Position numbers and translations under genes: made by a program. A stretch of DNA of 64,000 nucleotides from Branchipolynoe longqiensis. Lineage: Eukaryota > Annelida > Polychaeta > Phyllodocida > Polynoidae. Below, one piece after another: positions 54,283 through 63,999 of this stretch (position 1 is the stretch's first letter; the number at the start of each line of letters is the position of its first letter). Where the stretch lies: positions 124,238,737 to 124,302,736 of the forward strand of contig CM059187.1 of assembly GCA_030323885.1 (NCBI GenBank), written 5' to 3'. The notes under the pieces are model-generated. The model did not search any database, had not been told where the DNA came from, and saw only the letters and a program-made list of their open reading frames with translations.

Positions 54283-56540
54283 CTATCGTTTTTCCCCATA
54301 CTTATCCGGCCATTTCCACTGAATACTTTTGACGATCGCATATAATGGTTGATCAACAGTGAGCACAGGTATATGTTGTGGATTGCAACAAACTGTGATC
54401 TGTGGGATGATATTCATTCCATGCTTGACCATAGGCGGGTGAGTGTGCAGCATCTCGAAATATTGGCAGTAGAGCGATAATTACAGGAGGCTTGGGTACA
54501 TACAACTGTAAGCTGGCAAAATAGGCTGACCATGATATGTTCACCAGATCAGTTTGGTTTTCATCAGCCAAAGCTGTCCTCACTTTTTCAAACCAAGGCA
54601 TTTGCATTTGATCTTCATTCATGGCAACAGGTATTGGAATTTCTAGGTCATCAGTAATGGCCCTGTCACACTACGATGTAACGACGTCAGCGTAGGGAGA
54701 ACGTGAAAACCGTCGAACTTCTCGGTGTAGTATGCAAATTTGGGCACAATTTGAACGTGGATGCCGCATAGTTGACGAGAGTGTAATGTCAGTAAAGCGT
54801 AGTGATAGCGTCATTCAATGAGAGAGGACAACATAATTATGCTCACGAAATATTATGTACATTATTCCATCGCCAGAACTACGTTGCATTACATTACGTG
54901 ACGTTACATACGTCATGACACGGTGGCGAAATGCTGAACATACGTTGGAGGTATGTTCAGCGTACGTTCTCCTGACATTCCCATTACGCCGCATGGATGT
55001 TTCCACCGGCTTTAATGTGGGTGAACATAGTGCAACGTAGTTAGCAGCGTTTGAGTAACGTCCGTCTAACGTCATTGACGTTTGCCGAATGTGTACAGAA
55101 CATACGGCGAACGTAAACCCTTACGTTGGAGTTACATCGAAAGTTTTGAACAGGTTCAAAACCTTGACGCGCGCCGACGTAACACGATGTAATGTGACGT
55201 AGCTCGACGTCAGTCTAACATCATTCTGACGTCATCATAACGTAACCCAACGTACGTCAACATAATGATGAAACGTCAGGCTGGCGTTGGCTCATTACGT
55301 CAGGCTTGCGTTGGCTCATTACGTCATAGTGTGACAGGGGTATTACTGTTGGAATGACATTGCCAGCGAGCGATATTGCTGGCACATTAGTATATGACTT
55401 CGGTAATGACTTGATAGATTTAGACTTTGGCTGGTCTCTGTTTTCAGGAATCTTCTGAAGGACCCTAAAAACACCCGGATTGTCATTTGTGACATGCTGT
55501 GTGACTGATATTGCTGTGCCATGGAAAGAATCATGGATGACAGATTGTGATTAATGTTATCCAGGTTTCCAGTAGTGAACAGATTGTCTCGGAGGGTAGA
55601 CGGACAGACACTGCCCTCATTCTCATAATTGTCTGTTCCTCTATTGGCTTCCTCTCTGGACAGTTGCAAAACCCTGTCATACGTTACAAATAGGCCTTTC
55701 TCAAAAAGAATGTCAATGAGATCACGTGTTCGTGTTCTATTATGAATGAGTAGGCCTAGGTACAATGGAAGAACATTCTCACGGTCGGAGGTGTGCCATA
55801 CTGCTACAGATTCTCTCCTACCACATTTGACAGCATTGAAGACTAATAACTGCATAATGGATGAGGCAGCTGCACTAACTTCATTGTCATCAATACGTTG
55901 TCCTGCATTTGAACCTCCTAGAATCATCCCAACCAGAGCAGATAGAGACGCTGGGAGATCATCATATTGTTTATCGCATAAGGAACCATTGAAGTGGTAT
56001 TTTTTCTCAAGCACTTCTTTGCGAATCAGCTTTACTACTCTCATCAGCATAATGGCTTCCTCATCTGGATCAAGGTGGCAGACGTTGAGCAAGGCATCAC
56101 CAACATCATCATTGAATGAAAATACTGTGCCAAACTTGCTGTGATGAGCTTCAATATTTGGAATATGCTGTACGAGGTTCTGTGCAAGTCTGGTGAATCG
56201 ATGTTTCCAGTAATTCTTTAAACTGCTCACAATACAATACATTGCGATCAGTGAGTTTGAAAACATGATTCTTGTCTCCTCCCAATTGACCATATTCCTC
56301 AATATAAGACACCACATCAGCAAATGCAAGTGAATCTGTGTTAATTTGGTGACACTTCTCAGTCAAATGTCTTTATTGAGATCTATGTTTGTTGTAGAAT
56401 GCTGTCAAACACTTAAAGTGATAAACAACATGTTGTGTCTCGGAGTTCTGTAGCGATTTGTCTGACATGGGTATCAAGGGATATTGTTTCGGCTTTGTGA
56501 AAGTCTCCTGTGGTTTCATCACAGAAAATAGCAATAAACT
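54283..56540 (-). pseudogene. Broken member of a multicopy invertebrate protein family
   Basis: On the reverse strand an extended coding relic runs from about 56540 to a stop at 54283-54285. Pieces in order: DVVSYIEEYGQLGG (56366-56151), a shift near 56200, then the long piece 56329-55343 with PDEEAIMLMRVVKLIRKEVL, KKYHFNGSLCDKQYDDLPAS and LYLGLLIHNRTRTRDLIDIL, VCPSTLRDNLFTTGNLDNIN. There is a shift near 55570, then a MITE (54658-55342), then MQMPWFEKVRTALADENQTD and SWSAYFASLQLYVPKPPVII. A last shift near 54440 gives VLTVDQPLYAIVKSIQWKWP. It resembles an uncharacterised, often multicopy protein of corals, molluscs and other invertebrates. No catalytic motif is recognised, and I do not know its function. 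At least three frameshifts plus the insertion make it non-functional. Confidence 0.68.
54658..55342. mobile_element. Fold-back element, ACGTAACG family, inside the pseudogene
   Basis: Left end TGGCCCTGTCACACTACGAT, right end CATAGTGTGACAGGGGTA. Flanks TAA left and TTA right. The coding relic continues on both sides, so the insertion point is within the old gene. Confidence 0.87.
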
Positions 56541-56642
56541 TTTCAATAAGTACAGCAGTATCGAAGTTGGATATAGAGGATCAAATATAGACCCCTTCTC
56601 AGGTTTAAACAAATGTTACAGCTTCGTCGGATTATGAAATTT
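56541..56642 (-). mobile_element. MITE-A end fragment
   Basis: AATAAGTACAGCAGTATCGA, AGTTGGATATAGAGGATCAA, TTCGTCGGATTATGAAATTT in order, matching the reverse of the MITE-A left end with divergence. It borders the 5' side of the pseudogene. Confidence 0.65.
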
Positions 56643-56833
56643 TCAAATGCATTTCCACTCACCCCCACCTCCCCCCCCCACCCCCACCCGACCCCTACCC
56701 TCACCCCAACCCCCGACTTCCCTCCGTCCACACATATTTCCCTCACGGTTCCCACGCTCCATGGTCTGAGAACCACTTCACATTGTGTCCGACCAATGCT
56801 GCCTCAGTGTGGACAGGACCCATCCGGCTAGGT
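56643..56833. other. C-rich spacer
   Basis: CACCCCCACCC-type tract (56658-56715). No gene. Confidence 0.4.
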
Positions 56834-57205
56834 GACCAGACGGGATTGCCGAATGAGTTGAGCGTCCCTCTCCCCATTTTGAAGATCGTGGGATTCCAAC
56901 CCATGGGTTTGAGCCCTTGTCAAGTCAAACAAATGCATTAAAAATTGATACTTGTCACTTCCTAGCCAGGTGCTCGGCATTAGTAGGATTGGGCAAGGAC
57001 TGGTTGACTCAGGTTTAGGATAATGTGATTCAGTGGGATATATTAGGTCATGATACTGATAGGGGTACGACTAGTACAGAATGTGCAGATTTGATTTACT
57101 TTCAATGATTGAAAAGGAACACTTCCCTTATTTATACTCGTCTAATGGTCCGGTCCTGATATAACCTTAGATGTTACTATGGGGTAAAACAAGAAACAAA
57201 CAATC
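56834..57205 (+). mobile_element. SINE-A, head type 1, with internal insert
   Basis: Head CAGACGGGATTGCCGAATGA, body to GGATATATTAGGTCATGATA at 57054. About 85 bp of unrelated DNA (57062-57146) then replaces part of the body before the tail CTGATATAACCTTAGATGTT. Confidence 0.82.
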
Positions 57206-57301
57206 GTAGAATGGATTATGAATCAGTTGGTTTTTTTTAACCGAAAATAACGCAGCATTCTGAGTAGCATTACAATCGAATAGAGTACTGCCAAATAGAG
57301 G

Positions 57302-57345
57302 TTGGTTGGTTGTTGGAGTTTTAGGTCCTCGCAACATCTAAGTAG
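57302..57345 (-). mobile_element. SINE-A tail stub
   Basis: TTGGTTGTTGGAGTTTTAGG, CAACATCTAAG only. Confidence 0.72.
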
Positions 57346-57412
57346 AAAGTTCTGAAAATTGTAGGCAACTCGGTCATTAGAATAAACAGCATACGCCGCC
57401 TTTTATCTCTAA

Positions 57413-57862
57413 AGTGCCTGTCACACTATGCCGGATTGAGCAACGGACAAAATTGTCTAGTCCGGTGGTGTTCGGGTGTGATAAGTATCAAAATGTATTA
57501 AAATGTGTCAAAATGTTGCGATATCAGGTCAAAGGCCGCTGGATGAATGGACATGAAACGGACATGAAACAGACATGAAACGGATATGAAACAGACATGA
57601 AACGGACATAAACGGATAGCCAAAGGATGGTAAGCAGACTAAATGGACTCAAACCGGACAAGAACCGTACACGTCAATCCGGTGGCATCCGTTCCAAGTT
57701 TTGTGAATGTTCAAAACTTGTACCGGATCAGGCCAGATAACAATGGATATCAACAGATATGCAACGGATATGCAATGGACACAAACCAGCCTTTGCCGGA
57801 TATCAACAGACTTTATTTGGTTTCTTTCCATTTCCCCAATCCGGTGATGTGCGACAGAGCCT
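57413..57862. mobile_element. Fold-back-like element, CGGACATGAAA family
   Basis: Left end AGTGCCTGTCACACTATGCC, with GGATTG; right end CAATCCGGTGATGTGCGACA, GAGCCT. The body repeats GGACATGAAAC, GGATATGCAAC and ATCAACGGATAT-like words. TAA lies left; the right flank is TTC. Confidence 0.75.
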
Positions 57863-58021
57863 TTCGACAGAGAGTCATGGCACAAATGGATCACGTGAGA
57901 CCGGGTGACTTGTTTGTCATCCCGCCATGTAACGATGCCGCTATATGGATCTGGTAGGTCCAGCCTCGGGTGCCCGCACTAACATAGATTGGCAGGAAAG
58001 AAAGGCGCCATGAATAGGTTG
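57863..58021. other. No recognisable feature
   Basis: Short unique spacer. Confidence 0.4.
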
Positions 58022-58600
58022 GTCCGTTGGTTGTTGGAGTATTACATCCTTTCAACATCTAAGGTGTTGGCCAGACGGGATGGCCAAATGAGTTAGAGCG
58101 TCCGTCTCCCGTGTGGTAGATCGTGGGGTCGTGGGTTCGAATCCTGGTCGAGTCAAACCAATGACTTAAAAATTGATATTTGTCGCTTCCTAGCCAGGCG
58201 CTCGGCATTATTAGGATAGGGCAAGGAGCAGTGGAATGAGGAAGACCAATCGCCCAGGACTGAAATTTCCCCTGCTTAAACAACTAGTGTACCAACAAAA
58301 AATATATAAATTCATATCAGGACGGGTACCGGCTTGTGACAGTGCACACTCATGGTGACTTTATATTGCTGCCCACTGGGAAATCAGGTCGCCAGCAACA
58401 TAAACCCGATATCCCATTCAGTCACATTATCCGGACACTGAGCTAACCAGTCCTTGCCCTATCCTATTAATGACGAGCGCCAGGCTAGGAAGAGACAAGT
58501 ATCAATTTTATAAGTCATTGGTTTGACTCGACCGGGAACCGAACTCCTGATCTTCCGCACGCAAGCCCCGCTCTTTAGCGATTCGGCCACCGCTCCCGGT
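58022..58600 (-). mobile_element. SINE-A (head type 2) split by another SINE
   Basis: The tail piece at 58022-58065 (TTGGTTGTTGGAGTATTACA, CAACATCTAAGG) joins to TCATATCAGGACGGGTACCG at 58312 once the nested SINE is removed. The head in reverse from about 58600 is ACCGGGAGCGGTGGCCGAAT. Confidence 0.87.
58066..58311 (+). mobile_element. Nested SINE-A, head type 1, alternative tail
   Basis: Head GCCAGACGGGATGGCCAAAT, B-box GTGGGTTCGAATCC, then GGCAAGGAGCAGTGGAATGA, GACCAATCGCCCAGG. It ends in CAACAAAAAATATATAAA. Inserted into the tail of the reverse SINE. Confidence 0.87.
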
Positions 58601-59539
58601 TTAAAAAGGGCACTATTAATGGGTAGGTCGCTTTCCTAGTTTTCTGGCCTGATATTTGAGCAGATTTCTTTCTCGGGGAGGGGGGGGGGGGGGCGGGGGG
58701 AGGGAGGCGGGGGGTGCAGGGGGTGAAGGGTAGGGGTGTTATGCAGCAGTGGTAATCATCCAGTATTCAAGGAATATTCATGCAGTGAAAATCCAATTAT
58801 TTACTCATTTGCATATCTCTGAGGAGGGTGTTATTTTTTCCAGTAGACAAATGCAATTTTAATGAGAGCAGAGTCTATTGTATACCAGAGGAAACGACGT
58901 GAATCGTATTGGATTATTTATATATCTTACCCTACATTTTCCTGGTTGTTGTTGGTCTTTTTATGCAAGAGGCTTTTGATGGTTTTATTGATGGGCAAAA
59001 CGATATGTGAATGTGCCTATAACTTGCAACAACAATCCATCCCATGCCCTTCTGCTGGTATTCGTATTACCTACAGTCGGATGAAATGAGAACAATGTGA
59101 ACATGGTATATTTCCATATATAGCACGCTTACACTGCACTGATTCAAGGGGGGGCATACTTTTCCAAATCGGATGCACTTTTTTTCACTTTCAATTGAAT
59201 TAATTTTTTAATATATATTTGTAATTTGCCCTACTTGATAATAAAGGGAGATAACTCTAATTAATTAATGCCGTGCATCTTGTTGCAAGGTTCAGTCTAT
59301 TTGACAGGATTGATTGGGACCGGGACTGCTACCGTGCAGTATGTATTAACTGTTGTCGCAACATACAGAATATCAACTTTATCGCGCGGATTATTACACA
59401 CATTGTGTCTAATGTGTACCTATACATTTCTCGAGGATAATATAAAGAGATATTTTTGTTCTCCCACCCGAGACTGTAGATATTTTCAAAACAAGTCATT
59501 CAGTATATTTTGTATTCCTCATTTCTTTTTTTCTTTTTT
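58601..59539. other. No recognisable gene
   Basis: G-rich tract with long G runs at 58676-58740, then AT-rich sequence. Frames at 58862 and 59268 have hydrophobic but unremarkable content and no motif. Confidence 0.4.
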
Positions 59540-59776
59540 TTTCTTGAAGATGTATACTGCCTATCATGGATAAGTCTGAATAGACTTGTTTTCACCATTG
59601 GACAGTTTCTCGATAGAAAGCCTGAGCCTACACTTTTACCAGATTTTTAACCTCCCACACCACATAAACATGGTACGAGAGCAACCAGCCTTTGATGACG
59701 CTGTAAGTTATACACAGCGGTGGAAATCCAAATTGGCAGAGGTGGGAGGGGCGGGGAATCGAACCACCGACCTCAT
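59540..59776 (-). mobile_element. SINE-B, head mostly missing
   Basis: TTGAAGATGTATACTGCCTA to GGGAATCGAACCACCGACCT. The 59586 forward frame is an artefact. Confidence 0.85.
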
Positions 59777-60182
59777 GTTGTTGTATTCCTCATGTCGTCA
59801 ATCTTATCAACCCAACATTAGGTGCAGAGAACGTTGTGTGTATTCACGGGGATTGATTCTATACATATTCAAAATATATGTAGCACATTTTCTGGTGCAA
59901 ACCAGGTTCCGGTGAGGCACACCATTCATGTTCACGTCACCATTTTAAGTCCCCCTTCTTCCTCACTGTCTCACTACATATTCACATGACTAGGCATAAT
60001 CAGGTGATAAGCTGACCTGCTTTATTCTCCCCAGTCACCTTATAGCCTAGCTATAGCTGTACACTCTGAGCTTGTTTCCATTCCATATACATTATACTAC
60101 CCAATGTATCTTGTAAATTTTATCTAAATTCCTGTCAATTGTTTGGCTCATAAAAGAACACAATCTCGTAGTATAAACCACT
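59777..60182. other. No recognisable feature
   Basis: Mixed sequence. No gene. Confidence 0.4.
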
Positions 60183-60411
60183 CAATCCGTTTCCGTCTCG
60201 TTCTATTTCTTTCCCGATGTTTCCTCTCCTTCTCTCCTTGTCCTCCGTTTCCTCCTTTTTCTGTCTCTCTTGTCTTTCTTCCTATTTCCTCGATGCTCTC
60301 CCTTTCCCCGCTTTCTGCACCTTGTCTCCTTTTCTTCTTTTCTCCCATTTCCACCCTTTTTTTTCCTTTCCCTCCATTCTCGCCCTTCATCCATTTCAAC
60401 CCCCTCCTCTC
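60183..60411. repeat. Polypyrimidine tract, left half
   Basis: CTCCTTTCC-type CT-rich DNA. The same tract resumes at 60750, so the SINE split it. Confidence 0.85.
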
Positions 60412-60749
60412 GACCGGACGCGGTGGCCGAATCAGTAGAGTTTAGGGTTTCCATGCGGAAGGTCGGGAGTTCGAATCACGGTCGAGCCAAACCAATGACT
60501 TATAAAATTGATACTTGTCGCTTCCTATCCTGGCACCCGGCATTAATAGGATAGGTCAAGGACTGGTTAGTTCAGTGTCAGGATAATGTGACTGAGTGGG
60601 ATAGTGGGTCATGCTGCTGGTGGCCTATTCTCCCAGTGGGGCAGCACTATAAAGTCATCATGAGTGTGCACTGTCACAATTCAGAACCCATCCTGAATGA
60701 CCTTAGATGTTGCCAGGATGTAAAATTCCAACAACCAACCAAGCAATTG
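60412..60749 (+). mobile_element. SINE-A, complete, head type 2, perfect duplication
   Basis: Head GACCGGACGCGGTGGCCGAA with GGGAGTTCGAATCACG. Body GGGGCAGCACTATAAAGTCA. Tail CCAACAACCAACCAAGCAA. Flanked by perfect 10-bp CCCTCCTCTC (60402-60411, 60750-60759). The youngest-looking SINE here. Confidence 0.95.
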
Positions 60750-61010
60750 CCCTCCTCTCTCCTTTCTTTACTCTCTTTCTTGTCCATCTCTTTCCTCTCC
60801 TTCCTCCCTTACCTCTCCTTCCTTCCTTTTGCCTTATCCTCCCATTCCCTCCTGCCATTCTCTCTCTTTTCACATCTCTCTCTAATCCTGCCACCTCTCT
60901 TCCCTCCACTCCCTCTCATCCGTGCTTCCTTTCTTCCTCTCTCACTCTCTCCTTCTCTTCCCCTCTTCCTCTCATTCACCTCTCTCCTCCGCTCTCCCTC
61001 GCTGCACAGT
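60750..61010. repeat. Polypyrimidine tract, right half
   Basis: Continuation of the CT-rich tract: CTTCCTCTC, CTCTCCTTC words. The P/S/L/F frames are artefacts. Confidence 0.85.
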
Positions 61011-61309
61011 TCTCGGTCGGCATCCTGCCCATTCTCTCCCGTTCTCTGTCTACTCTAATATCAGGTTAAGTCCCATCCAGGGGACGTGTCCCGAATGAAA
61101 AGCACTACCAGGGGGCGCCAGCACTGACCTCAGACGCCCACTGCTGCTTCTATGGACCCTCAGTGCTTTATTGACAATCTGATGTATGTCCACTAGGAAA
61201 ATGCGGTGTCCAATCAGCGTACTCTCGACAATCAATGTGCTTGGTTTATTACCAGGCCACTGACCAATTTAAACTCAAATTTATAGCATTGACATTTAAA
61301 ACTCTTCCC
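61011..61309. other. Unannotated, with a CTCF-like site
   Basis: Unique-looking sequence. See 61105. Confidence 0.4.
61105..61119 (+). promoter_or_regulatory. CTCF-like site
   Basis: CTACCAGGGGGCGCC matches 14 of 15 CTCF core positions. Confidence 0.45.
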
Positions 61310-61625
61310 ACGAAAACCCCAAAACACTAACATAGAACCTTAAGAAAACAACTAACATAGTAATAAGAATAGAACAAAAATACAATGCCAAGAGGACCCC
61401 AACAAATTAACATAGGCTACTAAACGTACGAACAGACTATCTATCTGCTACTGAAATGCAGACAATCAAATAACTTATCAGCAGCTACAGGAGGCTACTG
61501 CTTGGTAAGACAACACCAACACTACAGCTGGCCAGCATTGAAAACAAGCCTGGGTACCCTGGCTTACATGCTATGAACAGTATAAATACAGCCTCAATAA
61601 AAAATTGCCTCAATAATAAATTAGG
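61310..61625 (+). mobile_element. LINE 3'-end fragment
   Basis: A-rich non-coding sequence ending CAGCTGGCCAGCATTGAAAA, GGCTTACATGCTATGAACAG, TATAAATACAG. It matches the 3' UTR end of the 6508 LINE (TCCAGCGTTGAAAACAAGC, TTATACGTTATGGGCAGAAT). No coding part remains. Confidence 0.72.
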
Positions 61626-62254
61626 CAACCTATGAAATTGAATTATCACACTTTCTTCGTACAGTGGATTGGTGGGATTTCTACTTAGTAAATTAGTGCT
61701 TGAGGGACATTGGAAAGAGGAACAGAAGGGTGATAGGCGACTGGAATGTTCAGCATTCACTACAGTGTTGATTTGCCCCCCCCCCCCATTTTTCTCTTTT
61801 TTTCTTTCTATTTTCTCTTTCTTTTTTCTCTTTTTTTTTCTTCTACTGTGGATGTGGAACTCTCATCTTCGGACGTGCCAGAATGTATTATTCCGCCCTC
61901 TCATCTTTTTCAACAAAGAGATTTCACAGTAGTTCTTTGTGATTACGCCAACAGTACAGATTCCAGTCCAGACTCTACTGATTTTTCAATTTTACCTAAC
62001 TATATTATTATAGAAGAGAGCCATGGGTGGCTCAGTAGAGATTGCTTCTATGTAATGATATTAATATTACCCCACCGAGGAAATGTGGATTGAGTTAGCT
62101 TATTGTTGATTTTAGGATATCTTTTCTTTTGTATTACTCAAACCGCTAGTGAATATCCTGGTAATAGAGATTAAAGAACTGGCGGACTTGACAGAAAAAG
62201 GGATGTGAAGTGGCATTGAGAGGAGAGGAAATGGAAGACATTACAGGAGGCTCA
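61626..62254. other. No recognisable gene
   Basis: CT-rich patch with a C run (61777-61788) and TTTCTTTT repeats to 61845. Frames across it are low-complexity. Confidence 0.4.
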
Positions 62255-62320
62255 GATGAATAATGTCATGGATGTCATGGATATCATGGATATCATGAAT
62301 ATCATGGATATCATGGAGAG
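62255..62320. repeat. ATATCATGG nonamer array
   Basis: Six or so units of GTCATGGAT / ATATCATGG. Self-complementary words (CATG, ATAT). Confidence 0.88.
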
Positions 62321-62348
62321 GGGTGCAACAAATAAGAACATAATGCCT

Positions 62349-62434
62349 AGAGTGGGTTTCGAACCCACATGTCTGTCACTAGGTATATATGCCACTCTGG
62401 GGTGAGAGTGCTAACCATTGAATTATCTACCCCC
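62349..62434 (-). repeat. tRNA-like sequence, probably a SINE head
   Basis: On the reverse strand GGGGGTAGATAATTCAATGG and GGTTAGCACTCTCACCCC resemble a tRNA D-arm region, and GTGGGTTCGAAACCCAC forms a good T-arm. The stretch between is too long for a normal tRNA and acceptor pairing is poor. Confidence 0.5.
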
Positions 62435-62476
62435 ACCTACCCATGCCTGCCTGTGTATGTGGCAAGCAACCTGAGA

Positions 62477-62799
62477 AGGTTTGTTTTTGTTGTTTTTACG
62501 ACCTAGCAACATCTAAGGTCATATCAGGACGGGTACCGACTTGTGACAATGCGCGCTCATGGCAACTTTTTAGTGCTGTCCCACAGGGAAATTAGGCCGC
62601 CCACACCATGACTTGATATCCCACTCAGTCACATTATTCTGACACTGAGCTAACCAGTCCTTGCCTGATCCTATTATTGCCAAGCACCAGGCTGGGAAGT
62701 GACAAGTATCAATTTTGAAGCCATTGGTTTGACTCGACCGGGAACCGAACTCCCGACCTTCCGCACACGAGGCCAGCGCTCTACCGATGAGGCCACAGC
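62477..62799 (-). mobile_element. SINE-A, complete, head type 2
   Basis: Tail TTGTTTTTACGACCTAGCAA at left. In reverse the head ends at GCTGTGGCCTCATCGGTAGA. ACCTGAGA occurs on both sides (62469-62476, 62800-62807) as a probable duplication. Confidence 0.9.
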
Positions 62800-62807
62800 A
62801 CCTGAGA

Positions 62808-63439
62808 TGGTGAGTGTAACCAACGACACTTGCACCCTGAGATTCATAAGTCTCATACGCATAATTACAAACACCCAAGGATTTCATTTCCATTACAAAC
62901 ACAGGGCAGGTTCAACACCATACAGCATCCTGGTCGCGGCACCAGGATCATGGGAGGTGTTGCAATACACGCATCATGACTACAGTGGATTCGTACCCAC
63001 ATTCTTGCAATTCCAGAAGGAGAGTCTGAACCTTTAGAGTGTCTATGTTCCCTGATGCAAACAACGTCCCGATGCCTACTTGTGAATGTGGAATTTTACC
63101 TGGGAAGGTGAGTACAACTTACTATAATAAATAATAAATATGTTTAAATGTTATATATATCACAAATATATTTATATGTTAAATGTGTTATAAATGTGTT
63201 ATATGTTAAATGTGATGGTTAGTGGGAATAAGCATGTTGTAAAGGCCGGAGATCCTCACGGATATCAAATGAATTTCTTCTAAGAAGTAAAAGTAGCCAG
63301 TGTTAAATGATTGTGTGAAACGGTGAAAATAATTTTCTTATATTTAAGAAAGGATAAAGATGGTAGTGAATTGAATAATAGGTATCTTTGAGTTTTTCTG
63401 TCAGTTGGATTAGAGATATTTTTATTAAAATTGACTTAG
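62808..63439. other. No recognisable gene
   Basis: AT-rich, with TATGTTAAATGTG repeats near 63140-63215. A 112-codon frame from 62699 begins inside the SINE and lacks motifs. Confidence 0.4.
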
Positions 63440-63585
63440 ATGGGCATACTGTTGGTGGAAAGGTATGCCAGTGAAGCAGACTGTAAGGTTGCCATTAGTG
63501 TACACTGTCACAAGGCGGCAACTATTATCAGGATTACCGTAGATGCTCCTAGGACGCAAAACCCCATTCAATCAAAACTAAAGCG
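63440..63585 (+). mobile_element. SINE-A body/tail fragment, diverged
   Basis: GTGAAGCAGACTGTAAGGTT, GCCATTAGTGTACACTGTCA and GATGCTCCTAGGACGCAAAA. Confidence 0.68.
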
Positions 63586-63641
63586 ACCCGCCCACTTCGA
63601 TGAACAGTCCCTTCAAACCTTTCAGTTCAGTATATATATAG

Positions 63642-63999
63642 CAGGGATGAAAGTGGTCTCCAGCAAAAATCGCAGAAATCAAGCCGAGATTATTACACCA
63701 ACAGCGAATTTCCGGGAAAACGTCGATTTTCCAACATGGGATTAGCACTGTCGGGGAATCCCGGTAAAATTCCGGAAGTCAGGTTTCAATTATCCTTGTT
63801 GTGCCTATATTATCACCCATATCTAACTCGTTCTTGCTTGGGTTTTCTGTTCTGCCATCTCAGGTCATTTAAGAACAGGATTTGAACCCAATTGAGGTCA
63901 AATACATCCAGATTCCTTGGCATTTTGTTTAACGTTAATCGGTAAATATCAAAAATCGCGGAAATCCGCGAAATCGCAGAGATCTATCTTTCATCCCTG
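63642..63999. mobile_element. hAT-like MITE with CAGGGATGAAAG ends
   Basis: Left end CAGGGATGAAAGTGGTCTCC, right end CTATCTTTCATCCCTG, almost at the window edge. The body has AATCGCAGAAAT, AATCGCGGAAAT and CCGCGAAATCGC words. CAGGG ends are common in hAT elements. The right flank is outside the window. Confidence 0.75.

Noticed and set aside
59268..59573. 101-codon hydrophobic frame
   Set aside because: No recognisable motif, and it runs into low-complexity T-rich DNA and the SINE-B edge.
62349..62434. Possible functional tRNA gene on the reverse strand
   Set aside because: Good T-arm, but the spacing is too long and the ends do not pair.
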